A stretch of DNA of 7,619 nucleotides from Pseudomonadota bacterium (GCA_021808035.1 JAKBCG010000113.1:1-7619); one strand, 5' to 3'. Numbered from the stretch's first letter, positions 1-6,526 are shown. A program made the numbers and translations. The notes: a model not told the origin generated them from the sequence alone.

Positions 1-1
1 A

Positions 2-241
2 CGGGTTACGCCGGCAGCGCGGCTCGGCGACATGATCTTTTCCGTCGCGCAACTCCTCGCGTACATTTCCTCGTGGACTGCGCTCGCCCCAGGGGACGTG
101 ATCGCGACCGGCACCCCCGGCGGTGTCGGCATGAAGCGGGTCCCGCCGGTTTGGTTGCGCGACGGCGATGAGGTGACCGTCGATATCGATGGCGTCGGCA
201 CGCTGCGCAACCGGGTCGTCGCCGAGGGTCCGTCGTCCTGA
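2..241 (+). CDS. Fumarylacetoacetate hydrolase family protein, C-terminal part (5' end outside window)
   Basis: The frame is open from base 2 and ends at TGA 239-241, giving the last 79 residues. It carries the C-terminal signature of the FAH superfamily: a DMIFSVAQLLAYIS segment, then PGDVIATGTPGGVG, a WLRDGDEV turn and a closing IDGVGTLRN strand. This family (fumarylpyruvate hydrolases, 2-hydroxyhepta-2,4-diene-1,7-dioate isomerases, acylpyruvases) is cytoplasmic and metal-dependent. Its members cleave or isomerise C-C bonds in diketo acids, often at the end of aromatic or sugar-acid catabolism. The N-terminal metal-binding E-x-E and D residues lie outside the window, so the exact reaction cannot be assigned. 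The ATG at base 32 is an internal Met of the conserved DMIFSV motif and is not the start. The stop overlaps the likely start of the CoA-transferase gene, so the two are probably co-transcribed and translationally coupled. Family is certain; substrate is unknown. Confidence 0.93.
   Translation, partial: RVTPAARLGDMIFSVAQLLAYISSWTALAPGDVIATGTPGGVGMKRVPPVWLRDGDEVTVDIDGVGTLRNRVVAEGPSS
224..228 (+). promoter_or_regulatory. Ribosome binding site (GAGGG) for the CTG-started CoA-transferase
   Basis: GAGGG lies inside the end of the FAH-family gene, 9 bases before the CTG at 238-240. It is the only Shine-Dalgarno-like element near the place where the CoA-transferase must begin, and so it helps decide the unusual start. 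Confidence 0.5.
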
Positions 242-1476
242 ACCCCGCCACGTCGGCCCCGGCGGCGCTGTCGCACCTCACGGTCCTCGACCTGTCGCGG
301 GTGCTCGCCGGCCCCTGGGCGAGTCAGATCCTGGGCGACCTCGGCGCGACGGTGTACAAGGTCGAGCGCCCGGGCGCCGGCGACGACACCCGGACTTGGG
401 GCCCGCCATTCCTGCAGGATCCGACCGGCGGTCGGGGCGACGCGGCGTACTACCTGTGCACGAACCGCAACAAGCGCTCGATCACGGTCGACTTCACGAC
501 GCCCGAGGGGCGCGGGATCGTGCAGTCCCTTGCGGCTCGCGCGGACGTCGTGCTCGAGAACTTCAAGGTCGGCGGCCTGCGCGCCCACGGCTTGGACTAC
601 GCGACGCTGCGCGCGTTGAACCCACGATTGATCTATTGCTCGATCACCGGCTTCGGCCAGACCGGCCCCTATGCGGCGCGTCCGGGATACGATTTCCTGA
701 TCCAGGCGATGGGCGGCCTGATGAGCATCACCGGCGCGAAGGACGGCGAGCCCGGCGCCGGCCCGCAGAAGGCGGGGGTCGCGCTCACCGACATTCTGAC
801 CGGTCTGTACGCGACGATCGGGATCCTCGCCGCGCTCGCGCACCGTGAGCGCACCGGTGAAGGTCAGCACATCGACCTCGCGCTGCTCGACGTCCAGGTC
901 GCCTGCCTCGCGAACCAGGCGATGAACTACCTGGTCGGCGGCAAGCCACCGGTCCGCATGGGCAATGCCCACCCGAACATCGTTCCCTATCAGGATTTCC
1001 CGACCGCCGACGGCCACATGATCATCGCGGTGGGCAACGACGCGCAGTTCGCCCGTCTCGCGGCGGAACTCGACCGCCCCGGCTGGTCCACGGACCCCCG
1101 GTTCGCGACGAACGCGGCGCGGGTGGCGAACCGCGAGACCCTGATCGCAGCGATCCGCGAAACGACCGTGACGCGACCGACCGCCGACTGGGTGCTGCGG
1201 CTCGAGCGGGCGCAGGTGCCCTGCGGGCCGATCAATGCGCTGGACGCGGTGTTCGCCGATCCCCAGGTACAGGCACGCACGCTGCGACTCGAACTGCCTC
1301 ACCCGGTCGCGGGTCACGTGCCCCAGGTCGCAAGCCCGTTGCGCCTGTCGGCGACGCCGGTCGCCTATCGCAACGCCCCACCGACCCTCGGCGCCGACAC
1401 CCGCGCGGTGCTCGGCGAGGTCCTCGGCATGAGCGCGGCCGAGATCGACGCGCTCGCCGCGAAGCAGATCGTGTAG
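238..1476 (+). CDS. CaiB/BaiF (family III) CoA-transferase, probable CTG start
   Basis: Family III CoA-transferases move CoA between carboxylic acids through an aspartyl-CoA mixed anhydride. They are cytoplasmic homodimers of about 400 residues. With the CTG start this protein has 412 residues. It opens with LTVLDLSRVLAGPWASQ (residues 14-30), the family's N-terminal signature, then GDLGATVYKVERPGAGDDTR, NRNKRSI, and VALTDILTGLYA, whose Asp (about residue 185) is the expected catalytic aspartate. GEGQHIDLALLD and GNAHPNIVPYQ follow. A GTG at 301 would delete the conserved LDLSR strand, and frame 1 has no ATG/GTG/TTG between the end of the hydrolase gene and that GTG. The CTG at 238 overlaps the upstream TGA (CTGA) and has a GAGGG 9 bases upstream. 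Pairing with a FAH-type hydrolase suggests organic-acid catabolism, such as activation of a dicarboxylic acid by a CoA donor. Substrate is not assignable. A second CTG at 268 is possible but has no better support. Confidence 0.9.
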   Translation: MNPATSAPAALSHLTVLDLSRVLAGPWASQILGDLGATVYKVERPGAGDDTRTWGPPFLQDPTGGRGDAAYYLCTNRNKRSITVDFTTPEGRGIVQSLAARADVVLENFKVGGLRAHGLDYATLRALNPRLIYCSITGFGQTGPYAARPGYDFLIQAMGGLMSITGAKDGEPGAGPQKAGVALTDILTGLYATIGILAALAHRERTGEGQHIDLALLDVQVACLANQAMNYLVGGKPPVRMGNAHPNIVPYQDFPTADGHMIIAVGNDAQFARLAAELDRPGWSTDPRFATNAARVANRETLIAAIRETTVTRPTADWVLRLERAQVPCGPINALDAVFADPQVQARTLRLELPHPVAGHVPQVASPLRLSATPVAYRNAPPTLGADTRAVLGEVLGMSAAEIDALAAKQIV

Positions 1477-1499
1477 CGAGGCCGGCCGCGCGCCGACCG
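1477..1499. other. Short convergent intergenic gap (23 bp)
   Basis: The gap lies between the TAG of the CoA-transferase and the TAG (minus strand) of the adaptor gene. It contains the palindrome GGCCGGCC (1480-1487) and G+C-rich sequence with only a weak 4-bp stem and no T tract on either strand. No convincing intrinsic terminator is visible, so termination of both converging transcripts may be Rho-dependent or lie within the opposite gene. Confidence 0.6.
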
Positions 1500-2432
1500 C
1501 TACCGCGGGGCGGCGATGTACACGTCGACGAGTTCGCCGGGATAGAGCGTGATCCCCCGCGGCGGGGTGAATCGGAACACGATCGGCAGGACCCGGACGT
1601 CGACCTTCTCGAGCCGCGCGTCCGAGAGCTCGATCTTCGGCGACACGTACGGTTGGATCCGGACGAACCGCAACGGAATGCCGACGTCGTTCGTCCCTCG
1701 GATGAACAGCGTCGCCGCGATCCGCGGCGGCGGCGGCAGGCGCGGCACGAGAATCTCGTCGACATAGGCCTTCACCTGCAACTCCCCGCCCGGCTGCCGC
1801 ATCACGATCACCGGGTCGGTGGTCTGGGAATACGTGTCGAACACTCCCTGGGGCGAGACGTAGCTGCCGACCGTCGCCGCGTCGCGCAACACGACCCCGG
1901 CGATCGGCGCGCGCAACACGTACTTGGCGAGCAGCGTTGCATCGGCGGCCCGGGTCGCGATCGAAACCCGCAGATTCTCCCGCGCGACCGCAACCGCGTC
2001 CCGTGCGCCGAGCCAGGCGGCGCGGCTCACCGAGCGTGCATCGAGCGCCTTCTGCCGCTCGAGAATGGCGAACTGATGTGATTGCGCGGCGAGCGTCGCG
2101 CGCGCCGCGGCGATCTTGGCGACGTCCTCGTCGACGATGCCCCGCTGCACTCGATCGTCGATCGCGAGGAGCGGTGTTCCGCGCGTGACGGACCCGCCCT
2201 CCTTCACCAGGATGCGGGTCACCGATCCAGCCACCTCCGGGTAGACGTTGACGTCGTCGCCGCTCGCCTGGACGCTCTGGACGATCCCCTCGGCGTAGAG
2301 GCCCGACGAATAGGGGTTCCGCGTGACCGCGATCGGCGCCTGGCTGGGCGCATGCTGTCGATACAGGTAGGCGCTCAGCAAGCCGGCCGCGAGACCGAAC
2401 AGCGCGATGATGAACGGGAGTTTGCGTCTCAT
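1500..2432 (-). CDS. HlyD/DevB-type periplasmic adaptor (membrane fusion protein) of ABC exporter
   Basis: This 310-residue adaptor would link the inner-membrane ABC pump to the outer-membrane channel. Residues about 6-24 form one N-terminal membrane anchor with a basic MRRK start. The first half of a lipoyl-like domain is at about 62-94 (VNVYPEVAGSVTRILVKEGG, then GTPLLAIDD). A helical hairpin rich in Ala, Arg and Gln covers about 98-165. The second lipoyl half is LRAPIAGVV (173-181), and a beta-barrel region ends in YPGELVDVYI (297-306). The hairpin is short, as in ABC-linked adaptors that dock to a TolC-like protein. The ATG overlaps the stop of the ATPase gene (ATGA, 2429-2432), and GGAGG (2440-2444, minus strand) sits 7 bases upstream, so the start is firm. 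It is the last gene of the four-gene export operon. Assignment as HlyD family is secure. DevB versus MacA subfamily cannot be settled by eye, and the substrate is unknown. Confidence 0.92.
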   Translation of the reverse strand: MRRKLPFIIALFGLAAGLLSAYLYRQHAPSQAPIAVTRNPYSSGLYAEGIVQSVQASGDDVNVYPEVAGSVTRILVKEGGSVTRGTPLLAIDDRVQRGIVDEDVAKIAAARATLAAQSHQFAILERQKALDARSVSRAAWLGARDAVAVARENLRVSIATRAADATLLAKYVLRAPIAGVVLRDAATVGSYVSPQGVFDTYSQTTDPVIVMRQPGGELQVKAYVDEILVPRLPPPPRIAATLFIRGTNDVGIPLRFVRIQPYVSPKIELSDARLEKVDVRVLPIVFRFTPPRGITLYPGELVDVYIAAPR

Positions 2433-3115
2433 GCGACCGCCTCCGCACGGTCGACGATGCGGCCGTCTTCCATGTGTATGATCCGCGTGGCGAACTGATA
2501 GATGCGATCGTCGTGCGTCACGACGATGATCGCGCGATGCGCTTCCAGGATCCGGGTCTTCACGAACTCGATGATCCGCTTCCCGGTGTCGCCGTCGAGC
2601 GAGGCGGTGGGCTCGTCGAGCACGAGCAGGTCCGGCTCGGCCACGATAGCGCGTGCGATCGCGACCCGTTGCTGTTCCCCCCCGCTCAGGCGCGGCGGGG
2701 GCAGCTCGGCCTTGTCCGCGAGGCCGACGACCTCGAGCACCTCGCGCGCTTTGCGCAGGCTGTCCCGCCAGCGCACTCTGCGCAGGACGAGCGGCACCGC
2801 GACGTTCTCGGCCGTGGTGAGCCGCGGGAACAGATGATAGTCCTGGAACACGAAGCCGAGCGTGTGCAGGCGGAAGTCCGCGAGGTCATCCGCGCTCAGA
2901 TTCCAGATGTCCTTGCCTTCGACCGTGACCGTGCCGGCATTCGGCCGCAGGATCCCCGAGATCACGCTGAGCAGCGTGGTCTTCCCGGAGCCCGAAGGGC
3001 CGACGATGTAGAGCATCTCCTGATGATCGACCCCGAAACTCACGTCGCGCAGTGCATAGGTACGCGTCGGATCCTCCCCGAACCACTTGGTCACGCGGTC
3101 GACCGTCAGGATCAT
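2429..3115 (-). CDS. ABC exporter ATPase, LolD/MacB/DevA type
   Basis: This 228-residue stand-alone nucleotide-binding subunit has every key motif intact. These are Walker A GPSGSGKTT (39-47), Q-loop Gln91 in FVFQDYHLFP, signature LSGGEQQR (143-150), Walker B LLVLDEPT (163-170), D-loop SLD (172-174) and the switch His201 in VTHDD. Length and motif wording match the MacB/LolD/DevA group, which powers FtsX-like permeases by mechanotransmission rather than by passing substrate through the inner membrane. Start ATG 3113-3115 has GGAG (3122-3125, minus strand) 6 bases upstream. The gene begins 2 bases after the permease stop and overlaps the adaptor gene by 4 bases, so it is tightly coupled to both. 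It would sit on the cytoplasmic face as a homodimer with two permease copies. An ATP-driven export role is secure; the transported compound is not shown. Confidence 0.96.
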   Translation of the reverse strand: MILTVDRVTKWFGEDPTRTYALRDVSFGVDHQEMLYIVGPSGSGKTTLLSVISGILRPNAGTVTVEGKDIWNLSADDLADFRLHTLGFVFQDYHLFPRLTTAENVAVPLVLRRVRWRDSLRKAREVLEVVGLADKAELPPPRLSGGEQQRVAIARAIVAEPDLLVLDEPTASLDGDTGKRIIEFVKTRILEAHRAIIVVTHDDRIYQFATRIIHMEDGRIVDRAEAVA

Positions 3116-3117
3116 CG

Positions 3118-4254
3118 CTAGCTCCGGAACACGACGAACGGGTCGATCCGCAGGATCCGGCGGATGCCGATGTAGGCGGACACCACGGAGATCACCAATA
3201 CCATCACGAGCGCCATCCCCAGGTTCTGGTAGGTGATCACCGCGGCGTAGTTCGGGATCTTCAGCTTCCCGAAAGCGATCAACCCGGACGCGAGCAGCAC
3301 CCCGAAGCCGAAACCGAGGAAGCCCACGACGAGCGATTGATAGAAGATCATCGCGACGAGCTCGCTGCTCCTCGCGCCGATCGCCTTCAATGCGCCGAAC
3401 CGCTCCAGGTTGTCGAGCACGAACATGTAGAACGTCTCCCCGGCGATCGACAATCCGACGACGAAGCTGATCAGGGTCATGATCAGGATGTTCATCCCCA
3501 TCGCGGTCTGGAACTCGTAGAACTGGTCGTTTCGGGTCGTGAACTCGGCTGCGGTCAGCGCGCGGTAGCCGAGCGCGTGCACCGCGCGCTGGATCCCGGC
3601 GACGGCCGCCGGCGACTTCGGCCGCACGAGGATGAACGACATCACGTAGCGGGTCGACGGCAGGTCCTGCGTCGCGCGCCCGTAGGTCGTGTACAGCGTC
3701 GGCAGGCCGAACAGGCTCCCGACCGGAACGGTCGCGATCCCGGCGATCACCCCGCGGTGGTCGTTGATCTCGAAGGTGGTGCCGAGCTTCGGGCTGCCCA
3801 GTTTCGCGTAGTTGGCGTCGCGGACGACGAAGAACGCGTTGTTGCGGTAGATGTCCGCGGTCCGGCCCTCGACGAGCGGCGGCCGGCCGAACAAGGTCGC
3901 ATCGTCGAGTCCGACGACGGTCGCCGCCTGGTAGTCGCCGTTCTCGAGACGCACGAGCCCGGCGCCGAGATACAGCGGCACCGCATAGTCGACGCCCGGG
4001 ACGCTGCGCACGACGTCGAGCATGTAGTCCGGCATCGGGATGCTGTTCTGCGGCGTCTGCACGTTCGGGTCCATCACCCAGATCTCGGCGCCGATGTTGA
4101 TGATGTTCGCGGCCGAGTGCTGGATGATCCCGAAGAACATCGACGTCATCAGCATCATCAGGAACACCGCGAAGGTGATGCCGATCACGAGCGTGTAGAA
4201 CTTGCCGCGGTCGCCGAGCAGCAGCTTCATGGCGAGCGAGAGGATTCCGCTCAC
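3118..4254 (-). CDS. FtsX/DevC-like ABC transporter permease (GTG start)
   Basis: This is a four-helix permease of the MacB/FtsX/DevC superfamily, 378 residues with the GTG start. TM1 is about 20-44, followed by a periplasmic domain of about 205 residues. TM2 is about 255-280, the cytoplasmic coupling segment LERFGALKAIGA is at 283-294, TM3 about 300-328 and TM4 about 346-364. It ends IRRILRIDPFVVFR, where the family usually ends in a 'DP..vfR' motif. The start at 4252-4254 gives MSGILSLAMKLLLGDRGKF, matching the family's cytosolic N-terminal 'SLA.k.L..dr..f' pattern. This GTG overlaps the upstream gene's stop (GTGA, 4251-4254) and has GAGG (4263-4266, minus strand) 8 bases before it. ATG 4230 has no ribosome binding site, and an ATG at 4305 would add a basic, unconserved leader. 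The protein probably dimerises and works with the ATPase and adaptor encoded just downstream. Confidence 0.93.
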   Translation of the reverse strand: MSGILSLAMKLLLGDRGKFYTLVIGITFAVFLMMLMTSMFFGIIQHSAANIINIGAEIWVMDPNVQTPQNSIPMPDYMLDVVRSVPGVDYAVPLYLGAGLVRLENGDYQAATVVGLDDATLFGRPPLVEGRTADIYRNNAFFVVRDANYAKLGSPKLGTTFEINDHRGVIAGIATVPVGSLFGLPTLYTTYGRATQDLPSTRYVMSFILVRPKSPAAVAGIQRAVHALGYRALTAAEFTTRNDQFYEFQTAMGMNILIMTLISFVVGLSIAGETFYMFVLDNLERFGALKAIGARSSELVAMIFYQSLVVGFLGFGFGVLLASGLIAFGKLKIPNYAAVITYQNLGMALVMVLVISVVSAYIGIRRILRIDPFVVFRS

Positions 4255-5786
4255 GATCGCGGCCTCGACCCGTTCACGACGCCGACCGCGGGGTCCGGGG
4301 GCCATTCGCCGCCGAGCGCCACCAGCAGCGCCGCGGTGTCCTGCAGCCGCGCGGCCGCGATCCGCGCCGACGTCACCCGCGCGTCGCGGTAGGCCACTTC
4401 CGCCGCGAGCGTCGCGCCGTAGTCGGCGGACCCCGCCCGGTAGCCGGCCTGCGCGAGCCGCAGCTGGGTGCGCAGCGCCGCCTCCAGATGCGCCTCGGTG
4501 CGCGCCGCCGCGCCGTCGTGGGCGAGCGCGCGCAGCGCGTCGGCGACCTGCTGGAACGCGCCGAGCACGGTGCCGCGATACACCGCACGCGCGCCGTCGT
4601 ACGCCGCGGCGGCCGCGCGTGCCTGCGCCCTGAGCTTGCCGCCCTCGAAGATCGGCTGCGCGAGCGCGGCGCCGAGGCTCCAGACGCCGCTCGACGCATC
4701 GAGCAGGCGTGCGGCGTCGGACGCGCTCCCGCCGGCCGTTGCGCTGATCGTGACCAGCGGATAGAACTGCGCCTTCGCGATCCCGATCCCGGCGAGCGCG
4801 TAGCGCATCTGTTCCTCGGCGATGCGCACGTCCGGGCGCTGCTGCAGCAACGTCGAGGGCAACGCGATCGGAATCCTCTGCGGCAAATGGACTTCGCCCA
4901 GCGTGAACGGCGCGCCGGAGTCCTGGCTCGGCGCGTCGCCGAGCAGGACCGCGAGCAGGTGGCGGTCGACGGCGAGCTGCTGTTCGAGCGGCGGCAGCGC
5001 GGCCTCGCTCGCCGCGAGCTGCGCGCGTTGCGTGAGCACGCTCGAGAAGCTCGTGCCGCCGCCGCGGTATTGCGCCTCGGTGAGTCGCAGCCAGCGGCGC
5101 TCGGCGGCGATCACGCCGTGGATCGCGTCGATCTGCGCACGCGTCCCCGCCTCCCCGATCGCGGCATCGACGACGTTCCCGGTGAGCGCCAATCGGGCCG
5201 CGGCGAGCGCGTAGCGCTGCGCATTCATCTGCGCTTGGCTGCTGCGGTAGACGAGGTGATTGATCCCGAAGAAATCGGGGTAATAGCTCACCGCGAGATC
5301 ACCGGTGAACAGCGAGAACGTCGATCCGGGCACGCGGCCACCGAAGCTCGCGCCGGAACTCCTCGCACGCGATGCGCCGAGATTGGCCGATACCTGTGGA
5401 TAGAACGATGCACCGGCCGCCTGCAGGTCCGCACGGGCCACGCGCAGCTGGCTGCGCGCGGCGTCGATCGTCGGACTATGCTGCAGTGCCCGGCGGATCA
5501 GCGCGTCGAGCCGCGGTGAGCGATACAGCCGCCACCACCGATCCGCAGGCGTCCCGCCGTACACCAACTGCTGCGTGGCGCCTCCCGGGCCCGCATCCAC
5601 GCGCTGCGGTGTGGGCGATGCGGTGTACCTCTCGGCACCCGGCACCGTCGGCAGCTTAAGCGGCGGCTCGAATCGGCATCCCGTGAGGGCGAGACCGATC
5701 GCGAGGCCGCCGACGCCGGCCCAGCCGCCCGCCGCCCGTCGTCGGCGTCGGGGGAGTCCGGATCCTGGAAAAGGTCGGCAAAGCAC
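4251..5786 (-). CDS. TolC-like outer-membrane efflux lipoprotein, NodT/OprM family
   Basis: This 511-residue outer-membrane channel of a tripartite exporter is the first gene of the operon. A basic N-terminus (RRRRR, 13-17) precedes a hydrophobic stretch and the lipobox LTGC with Cys37, so it should be lipidated. Family motifs follow: WWRLYRSPRLDALIRRAL (84-101), the helix with SQLRVARADLQAAGASFYPQVSA, LLQQRPDVRIAEEQMRYA (313-330) with GIGIAKAQFYP, and LAQPIFEGGKLRAQ (375-388). The two OEP repeats span about 87-270 and 308-493, as in OprM/NodT proteins. The start is GTG 5784-5786, because no other start codon precedes the lipobox. GAGAGGTG on the minus strand (5791-5798) is a strong ribosome binding site. 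The 36-residue leader before the lipid Cys is longer than usual. The stop overlaps the permease GTG. NodT/OprM proteins more often pair with RND pumps, so an ABC partner is less usual. Confidence 0.95.
   Translation of the reverse strand: MLCRPFPGSGLPRRRRRAAGGWAGVGGLAIGLALTGCRFEPPLKLPTVPGAERYTASPTPQRVDAGPGGATQQLVYGGTPADRWWRLYRSPRLDALIRRALQHSPTIDAARSQLRVARADLQAAGASFYPQVSANLGASRARSSGASFGGRVPGSTFSLFTGDLAVSYYPDFFGINHLVYRSSQAQMNAQRYALAAARLALTGNVVDAAIGEAGTRAQIDAIHGVIAAERRWLRLTEAQYRGGGTSFSSVLTQRAQLAASEAALPPLEQQLAVDRHLLAVLLGDAPSQDSGAPFTLGEVHLPQRIPIALPSTLLQQRPDVRIAEEQMRYALAGIGIAKAQFYPLVTISATAGGSASDAARLLDASSGVWSLGAALAQPIFEGGKLRAQARAAAAAYDGARAVYRGTVLGAFQQVADALRALAHDGAAARTEAHLEAALRTQLRLAQAGYRAGSADYGATLAAEVAYRDARVTSARIAAARLQDTAALLVALGGEWPPDPAVGVVNGSRPRS
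4263..4266 (-). promoter_or_regulatory. Ribosome binding site (GAGG) for the permease GTG start
   Basis: On the minus strand GAGG lies 8 bases before the GTG of the GTGA stop-start overlap. The alternative ATG (4228-4230) has no purine-rich element upstream. This favours the GTG start and suggests translational coupling to the outer-membrane lipoprotein gene. Confidence 0.5.
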
Positions 5787-5790
5787 GGTA

Positions 5791-5798
5791 CACCTCTC
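5791..5798 (-). promoter_or_regulatory. Ribosome binding site (GAGAGGTG) of the exporter operon's first gene
   Basis: Read on the minus strand, GAGAGGTG ends 4 bases before the GTG start at 5784-5786. Its GAGGTG part is complementary to the 16S anti-Shine-Dalgarno sequence. It supports a GTG start that would otherwise rest only on the lack of alternatives. Confidence 0.6.
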
Positions 5799-5924
5799 GG
5801 ACGACCGGGTGGGGAGGTCCGCGCGACGCGATCGTGAGGTGGATGCTCTCGCGGGATCGAGCCGCGGGAAATACGCGGATCCCGAATCGGGTGCGAGGCC
5901 CCGGCTCGCGCACCGCGACGAGAC

Positions 5925-5953
5925 TTGCCGCGCGACCGGTCATCGATTCAAAT
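5925..5953 (+). promoter_or_regulatory. Possible sigma-70 promoter for the small secreted-protein gene
   Basis: TTGCCG (5925-5930), a 17-base spacer and TCAAAT (5948-5953) each match the sigma-70 consensus at four of six positions. This would place transcription initiation near 5960, leaving a short leader with the ribosome binding site. In so G+C-rich a region an AT-bearing -10 stands out, but the match is modest. Confidence 0.3.
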
Positions 5954-5985
5954 AGGGAGGTCCCCTGGCCCTCGAGGAGCGAACC

Positions 5986-6273
5986 ATGAAGATCCTGTCG
6001 ATTGGCGCCGCGATCGCGGCTGTGACGTTCGGCGCGGTCGGAGTCGCTTCGGCGGGCGGCACGCCGGCGACGGCGGTCAAGCCCGCGGCCATGGCCGTGC
6101 TCGGCGAGCACTCAATGCCGGGCAAGGTCACCAAAGTCGATCACCACAGCGGCATGGTCGACGTCGACTCGTTCGGGATGCACCTGGTGGTGCATTTCCC
6201 GCCGCGTTCCATCTCGGGTCTGCAGGTCGGGGACCCGATCGTGCTGCACCTCGGCTATTCGAAGGCTCGCTGA
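5986..6273 (+). CDS. Small exported His/Met-rich protein, OB-fold/CusF-like candidate
   Basis: This is a 95-residue protein with a clear Sec signal peptide: MK start, hydrophobic core about 3-20, and an A-S-A site giving cleavage after residue 23. The mature part, about 72 residues, has an Ala/Pro linker. Its core runs GKVTKVDHHSG-MVDVDSFGMHLVVHFPPRS-ISGLQVGDPIVLHLGY. The order 'GxVxxVD..xGxVxV ... GLxVGDxIxLxL' resembles small periplasmic beta-barrel proteins such as CusF. His42, 53, 54, 66, 70 and 88 and Met44, 57 and 65 are possible metal ligands. The CusF aromatic Trp and its M-x-M pair are not preserved, so metal binding is only an idea. GAGGAG (5974-5979) lies 6 bases before the ATG, a strong ribosome binding site. 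The gene is divergent from the exporter operon. Export and the coding call are secure; function is unknown. Confidence 0.85.
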   Translation: MKILSIGAAIAAVTFGAVGVASAGGTPATAVKPAAMAVLGEHSMPGKVTKVDHHSGMVDVDSFGMHLVVHFPPRSISGLQVGDPIVLHLGYSKAR

Positions 6274-6526
6274 TCGCGCACGCCAAGAGTGGCGCGTGAC
6301 GGCGTGACCGCGGGGCACGCGACGCCGCCACCGGATCCGCGACCAGGCGCTCGACGGACGCCACCTCGACGTCGGCGCCGCTGCGCGGGCGAACGACGCG
6401 ACGCCCTGTCGTCGAGAGCGTGACGAAGGTCGCAATTTCCTCGTCTTGTCCCGGTCCGAACTCCATTTCGACCTGGAAGTGCCGATTCAATTCCCGTGTC
6501 GAGGAATCCAGTCCGGTACAACCCAT
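6128..6526 (-). other. Possible minus-strand short ORF or gene remnant
   Basis: From ATG 6524-6526 (or TTG 6530-6532) the minus strand is open for about 132 residues. The first 75 or so look more protein-like than the opposing frames: the stretch HFQVEMEFGPGQDEEIATF is followed by VTLSTTGRRVVRP and DVEVASVERLVADP. Nearly all codons after about residue 33 end in G or C. The rest becomes Arg/Pro/Ala-rich and runs antisense through the small exported-protein gene, as a shadow frame would. There is no clear ribosome binding site and I recognise no family. It could be a short gene, a decayed remnant whose true stop has been lost, or chance. Confidence 0.18.

Larger units (their letters stand above)
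5787..5985. promoter_or_regulatory. Divergent intergenic control region (199 bp)
   Basis: This region separates the leftward exporter operon from the rightward small secreted-protein gene, so both promoters are expected here. Visible structure: an inverted repeat CGGGATC (5852-5858) / GATCCCG (5878-5884) with a 19-base spacer. Nested in it is a hairpin CCGCG (5862-5866) / CGCGG (5874-5878) with an A-rich 7-base loop. CCCGA-A-TCGGG (5881-5891) is a further palindrome. A 9-base direct repeat GGGAGGTCC occurs at 5812-5820 and 5955-5963. These could be operators, but no known regulator site is recognised. No convincing sigma-70 promoter was found on the minus strand. Confidence 0.5.

Noticed and set aside
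1480..1487. GGCCGGCC palindrome between the convergent genes as terminator
   Set aside because: A perfect 8-base palindrome leaves no loop and no T tract on either strand. It is ordinary in sequence of this composition.
4255..4305. Upstream ATG start (4305) for the permease
   Set aside because: It would add a basic leader unlike the family and overlap the upstream gene by 55 bases. The GTGA overlap with a ribosome binding site fits better.
3052..4392. 446-residue open frame on the plus strand
   Set aside because: It is antisense to the permease, with parts of both flanking genes, and reads as His/Asp/Arg/Glu-rich low-complexity text with no motifs. Long antisense frames are expected in high-GC coding DNA.
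4488..5519. 343-residue open frame on the plus strand
   Set aside because: It is a mirror of the outer-membrane lipoprotein gene, Arg/Ala-rich and without recognisable domains.
5656..6111. 151-residue minus-strand frame spanning the divergent region
   Set aside because: It overlaps the lipoprotein start in another frame and the small exported gene in antisense, with Arg-rich content. The ribosome binding sites support the two divergent genes instead.
6276..6300. Possible terminator hairpin after the small exported gene
   Set aside because: The stem is only about 4 bp before a bulge and no T tract follows, so it does not meet the pattern of an intrinsic terminator.
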